A stretch of DNA of 22,563 nt from Arthrobacter sp. (GTDB taxonomy: Bacteria > Actinomycetota > Actinomycetes > Actinomycetales > Micrococcaceae): assembly GCA_030147325.1 (NCBI GenBank), contig JASLAA010000031.1:1-22563 (forward strand), written 5' to 3'. Every line of letters begins with the position of its first letter. The stretch's first letter is position 1. Under the pieces are notes generated by a model. It ran no database searches. It worked only from the letters and a program-made list of their open reading frames with translations, and was not told where the DNA came from. A program made the position numbers and the translations under genes. Positions 20,169 through 22,563 of the stretch are shown piece by piece.

Positions 20169-21284
20169 TCAGGACCCGCTGACGACGGCGGCAGTGGCTT
20201 CCGCGATCGCTGCCTCCTCGTCGGTGGGGACCACCAGCACGGGGAAGGCCGACGACGGCGTGCTGATGACGCGCGCCTCCTTGCTGCGCCGGCCGTTCTC
20301 CTCGCCGTCGAGCTCGAGGCCGAGCGCGCCGAGCTTCGACACGACGGCGGCCCGGAAATCCCCTGCGTTCTCGCCGATACCCGCCGTGAACACGAGTGCC
20401 TCGGCGCCCCCGACGGCCACGTGATACCCGCCGACGTACTTCGCGAGCCGGTAGGAGGCCACCTCGATGGCGAGCCTGGCACGCTCGTCCCCGCTCTCCG
20501 CCGCTTCGGACACGGACCGCATGTCATTGGTCCCGGTGAGCCCCTTCAGCCCGCTGTTGCGGTTGAGCAGGGTGTCGAGGTCCTTCTCCGAGTACCCCTC
20601 CCGCAGGAGGAACAGGAGGATGGACGGGTCGATGTCGCCCGAGCGCGTCCCCATGACCAGGCCTTCGAGCGGGGTGAAGCCCATGGACGTGTCGATGCTC
20701 TCGCCGTCGCGCACCGCCGTCACGGAGGCGCCGTTGCCGAGGTGGGCGATGACGCCGGTGAAGGTGTCCCTGCCGAGCAGCCCGGCGGCGCCGCGCGCCA
20801 CATAGGCATGGGACGTCCCGTGGAAGCCGTAGCGCCGGATGCCGTACTTCCGGTACAGCTCGTCCGGCACGGCGTAACGCCAGGCGTGCTCGGGCAGCGT
20901 GCGGTGGAAGGCCGTGTCGAAGACGGCCACCTGCGGCATGCCCGGCCACTTCTCGGTGATGGCCCGGATGCCCGTGACGGCCGCGGGGTTGTGCAGGGGT
21001 GCCAGGGGGTTGAGCCGCTCGATGGCACGGGTGATCTCGTTGTCGATCAGGACGGGCTCGCTGAAGCGCTCGCCGCCGTGCACCACGCGGTGCCCGACGG
21101 CGTCGATCGCGCGACCGTCGAGTGCTGCGCCCACGTCACCGTCGACGCGCTCCAGGGCGGCCGCGTGGTCCGGCACCTCGGCCTCGCCGATGCGTTCCAC
21201 GAGCCCTTCCGCGAGGACGTCCTCGCCCTCACGGACCTGGTACTTCAGCGAGGATGAGCCGGAGTTGATGACGAGGATGATCAT
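20169..21284 (-). CDS. ackA: Acetate kinase
   Basis: A 371-aa ASKHA-fold kinase that interconverts acetyl phosphate plus ADP and acetate plus ATP. Signature residues are in place: INSGSSSLKY (Asn7), GHRVVHGG (Arg66), VFDTAFH (Asp123), RYGFHGTSH (His155), IAHLGNGAS (Asn184), TRSGDIDP and FTAGIGENAG. It is about 30 residues shorter than the E. coli enzyme (400), mostly in loops, as in other actinobacteria. ATG 21284 follows CAGGAACAGGACCCC. It lies 36 nt downstream of pta with no terminator between, so pta-ackA is one operon for acetate overflow and acetyl-phosphate pool control. Confidence 0.98.
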   Translation of the reverse strand: MIILVINSGSSSLKYQVREGEDVLAEGLVERIGEAEVPDHAAALERVDGDVGAALDGRAIDAVGHRVVHGGERFSEPVLIDNEITRAIERLNPLAPLHNPAAVTGIRAITEKWPGMPQVAVFDTAFHRTLPEHAWRYAVPDELYRKYGIRRYGFHGTSHAYVARGAAGLLGRDTFTGVIAHLGNGASVTAVRDGESIDTSMGFTPLEGLVMGTRSGDIDPSILLFLLREGYSEKDLDTLLNRNSGLKGLTGTNDMRSVSEAAESGDERARLAIEVASYRLAKYVGGYHVAVGGAEALVFTAGIGENAGDFRAAVVSKLGALGLELDGEENGRRSKEARVISTPSSAFPVLVVPTDEEAAIAEATAAVVSGS

Positions 21285-21320
21285 GGGGTCCTGTTCCTGG
21301 AGGAGTGCAGACGGAGACGG

Positions 21321-22563
21321 TCAGGAGGCGGCAGGCTGCTGGGCCTGGACGGCGGTGATGGCGACGGTGTTGACGATGTCCTCGACGGTGCAGCCGCGCG
21401 AGAGGTCGTTGACCGGTTTGCGCAGTCCCTGGAGGACGGGTCCGACGGCCACGGCTCCGGCCGACTGCTGCACGGCCTTGTAGGTGTTGTTGCCCGTGTT
21501 GAGGTCCGGGAAGATGAAGACCGTCGCCTGCCCGGCCACGGACGAGCCCGGCAGCTTGGATGCTGCGACAGAGGCGTCCACGGCGGCGTCGTACTGGATG
21601 GGACCCTCGACCGCGAGGTCGGGCCGCTGCTTCCGGACGAGTTCGGTGGCTCGCCGCACCTCGTCCACGGCGCCGCCCGAGCCGGATTCACCGGTCGAGT
21701 AGGAGAGCATCGCGACCCGCGGCTCCACGCCGAACTGCGCGGCCGTCTCGGCCGACGCGACCGCGATGTCCGCGAGCTGCTCGTCATTCGGGTCGGGGTT
21801 CACCGCGCAGTCGCCGTACACCAGCACGCGATCCTGCAGGAGCATCAGGAAGACCGAGGAGACGATCTTCACGCCGTCCTTCGTCTTGACGAATTCGAGC
21901 GCCGGCCGGATGGTGTTCGCCGTGGTGTGGGCCGCGCCGGACACCATGCCGTCCACCTTCCCCAGCTGGACCATCATCGTGCCGAAGTATGCTCCTTCGA
22001 GCATGCGCTCGCGGGCCTGGTCGGGGGAGACGTTCTTGTGTGCGCGGAGCCGGGCGTACTCGGTCGCGAACTCGTCGAGCAGCTCGGACGTGGCGGGATC
22101 GACCAGCGTGAGACCGGTCAGATCGATGCCCTGACCCGAGGCCAGCTCGCGGATGCGGCCCTCGGGGCCGAGGATCGTGAGGTCGCAGACGTCCCGGCGG
22201 TGCAGGATCTCGGCGGCCTTGAGCACCCGGACGTCCTCGCCCTCGGGGAGCACGATGTGCTTGCGCTCGGCCCGGGCCCGCTGGATGAGGTCGTGCAGGA
22301 AGCGCAGCGGCGTCATGCTGACGGGCCGGGGGAGTTCGAGCCGCTCCAGCAGTTCGTGCTCGTCCACCTGCCGCGACCACGCACCGAGTGCTGCCGCGGC
22401 CTTTCGGCGCAGGCCGCTCGCGATCTCGCCCCGCACCTCGCTGACACGGCGCGCGACCGTGTAGGTGTCGTCGTCGAGCGCGAAGACCGGGAACGGCGCC
22501 TGTGCGAGCAGGGCGAGGATGTTGGGATCCGGAGCGAGCCCGCCCGTCAGGAACAGGGCCGAG
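21321..22563 (-). CDS. pta: Phosphate acetyltransferase, N-terminally truncated by the window edge
   Basis: The frame is open from the stop at 21321 to the right edge (about 413 residues visible). The C-terminal catalytic PTA_PTB domain is complete: MTPLRFLHDLIQRARAERKH, LPEGEDVRVLKAAE, GKVDGMVSGAAHTTANTIRP, SYSTGESGSG, VEGPIQYDAAVD and FPDLNTGNNTYKAVQQ, which are the CoA/acetyl-transfer motifs. Before it lies a helical segment with ALFLTGGLAPDPNILALLAQ and VRGEIASGLRRK, so this is the long Pta form with an N-terminal DRTGG-type regulatory region whose beginning is outside the window. An internal ATG/GTG at about 22436 is not the true start. It converts acetyl-CoA and phosphate to acetyl phosphate for AckA. 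Confidence 0.97.
   Translation of the reverse strand, partial: SALFLTGGLAPDPNILALLAQAPFPVFALDDDTYTVARRVSEVRGEIASGLRRKAAAALGAWSRQVDEHELLERLELPRPVSMTPLRFLHDLIQRARAERKHIVLPEGEDVRVLKAAEILHRRDVCDLTILGPEGRIRELASGQGIDLTGLTLVDPATSELLDEFATEYARLRAHKNVSPDQARERMLEGAYFGTMMVQLGKVDGMVSGAAHTTANTIRPALEFVKTKDGVKIVSSVFLMLLQDRVLVYGDCAVNPDPNDEQLADIAVASAETAAQFGVEPRVAMLSYSTGESGSGGAVDEVRRATELVRKQRPDLAVEGPIQYDAAVDASVAASKLPGSSVAGQATVFIFPDLNTGNNTYKAVQQSAGAVAVGPVLQGLRKPVNDLSRGCTVEDIVNTVAITAVQAQQPAAS

Noticed and set aside
19683..21257. 524-residue plus-strand frame opposite ackA
   Set aside because: Arg/Gly/Asp-rich shadow of acetate kinase, with no recognisable domain.
1..22563. CRISPR array, prophage, transposase, integrase or toxin-antitoxin genes
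   Set aside because: No regularly spaced repeats, no transposase, integrase or phage structural motifs, and no recognised toxin-antitoxin pair were found on either strand.

Overview
The window looks like chromosomal DNA from a high-GC Gram-positive actinobacterium, most likely a member of the Micrococcaceae (Arthrobacter-like). The reasons are strong G/C bias at third codon positions, many GTG starts, start codons placed 6-7 nt after a TANNNT box (leaderless starts), DUF6458, DUF47 and GH15 proteins of actinobacterial type, and a PTS fructose operon run by a DeoR regulator. I found no phage, insertion sequence, CRISPR array or rRNA. The taxonomic call is inference from composition and protein resemblance only.

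Layout, left to right. Positions 1-2345: a truncated DUF47/PhoU-like phosphate-transport accessory protein (minus), a conserved actinobacterial protein (minus), tRNA-Lys(UUU), and a ZIP metal transporter (minus). Positions 2629-4642: a small membrane protein and a secreted endonuclease/exonuclease/phosphatase-fold enzyme (plus). Positions 4700-6900: a small basic disordered protein; a tandem helix-turn-helix regulator translationally coupled to a seven-helix membrane protein; a possible 28-residue Cys-rich peptide; and several inverted repeats. This is the least explained part of the window. Positions 6913-11338: a compact fructose operon on the minus strand, fruR-fruK-fruA(EIIABC)-ptsH(HPr), whose first three genes overlap at their junctions. 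It has a pair of near-identical inverted operator-like sites around its promoter and a strong terminator at its end. Positions 11354-12223: two divergent small envelope proteins, DUF6458 and GlsB/YeaQ. Positions 12402-14443: two convergent conserved genes that share one CTAG as both stop codons. Positions 14561-17283: a glycerophosphodiester phosphodiesterase and a GH15 glycosidase. Positions 17401-20075: a zinc alcohol/formaldehyde dehydrogenase-like protein, the AzlCD amino-acid exporter pair and a YnfA-type small membrane protein. Positions 20169-22563: acetate kinase and the C-terminal part of phosphate acetyltransferase (pta-ackA order).

Most of the window is core metabolism: fructose uptake and phosphorylation to fructose-1,6-bisphosphate, overflow of acetyl-CoA to acetate with ATP gain, phosphate-ester scavenging (secreted EEP enzyme, GDPD, DUF47), and amino-acid and metal transport. 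The best candidate for an undescribed system is the 5.1-6.9 kb locus: a regulator with two HTH repeats, its overlapping membrane partner, a strong 19-bp inverted repeat just upstream, and a small Cys-rich reading frame plus structured DNA downstream. The evidence for it as a system is contextual, and the Cys-rich frame itself is weakly supported.
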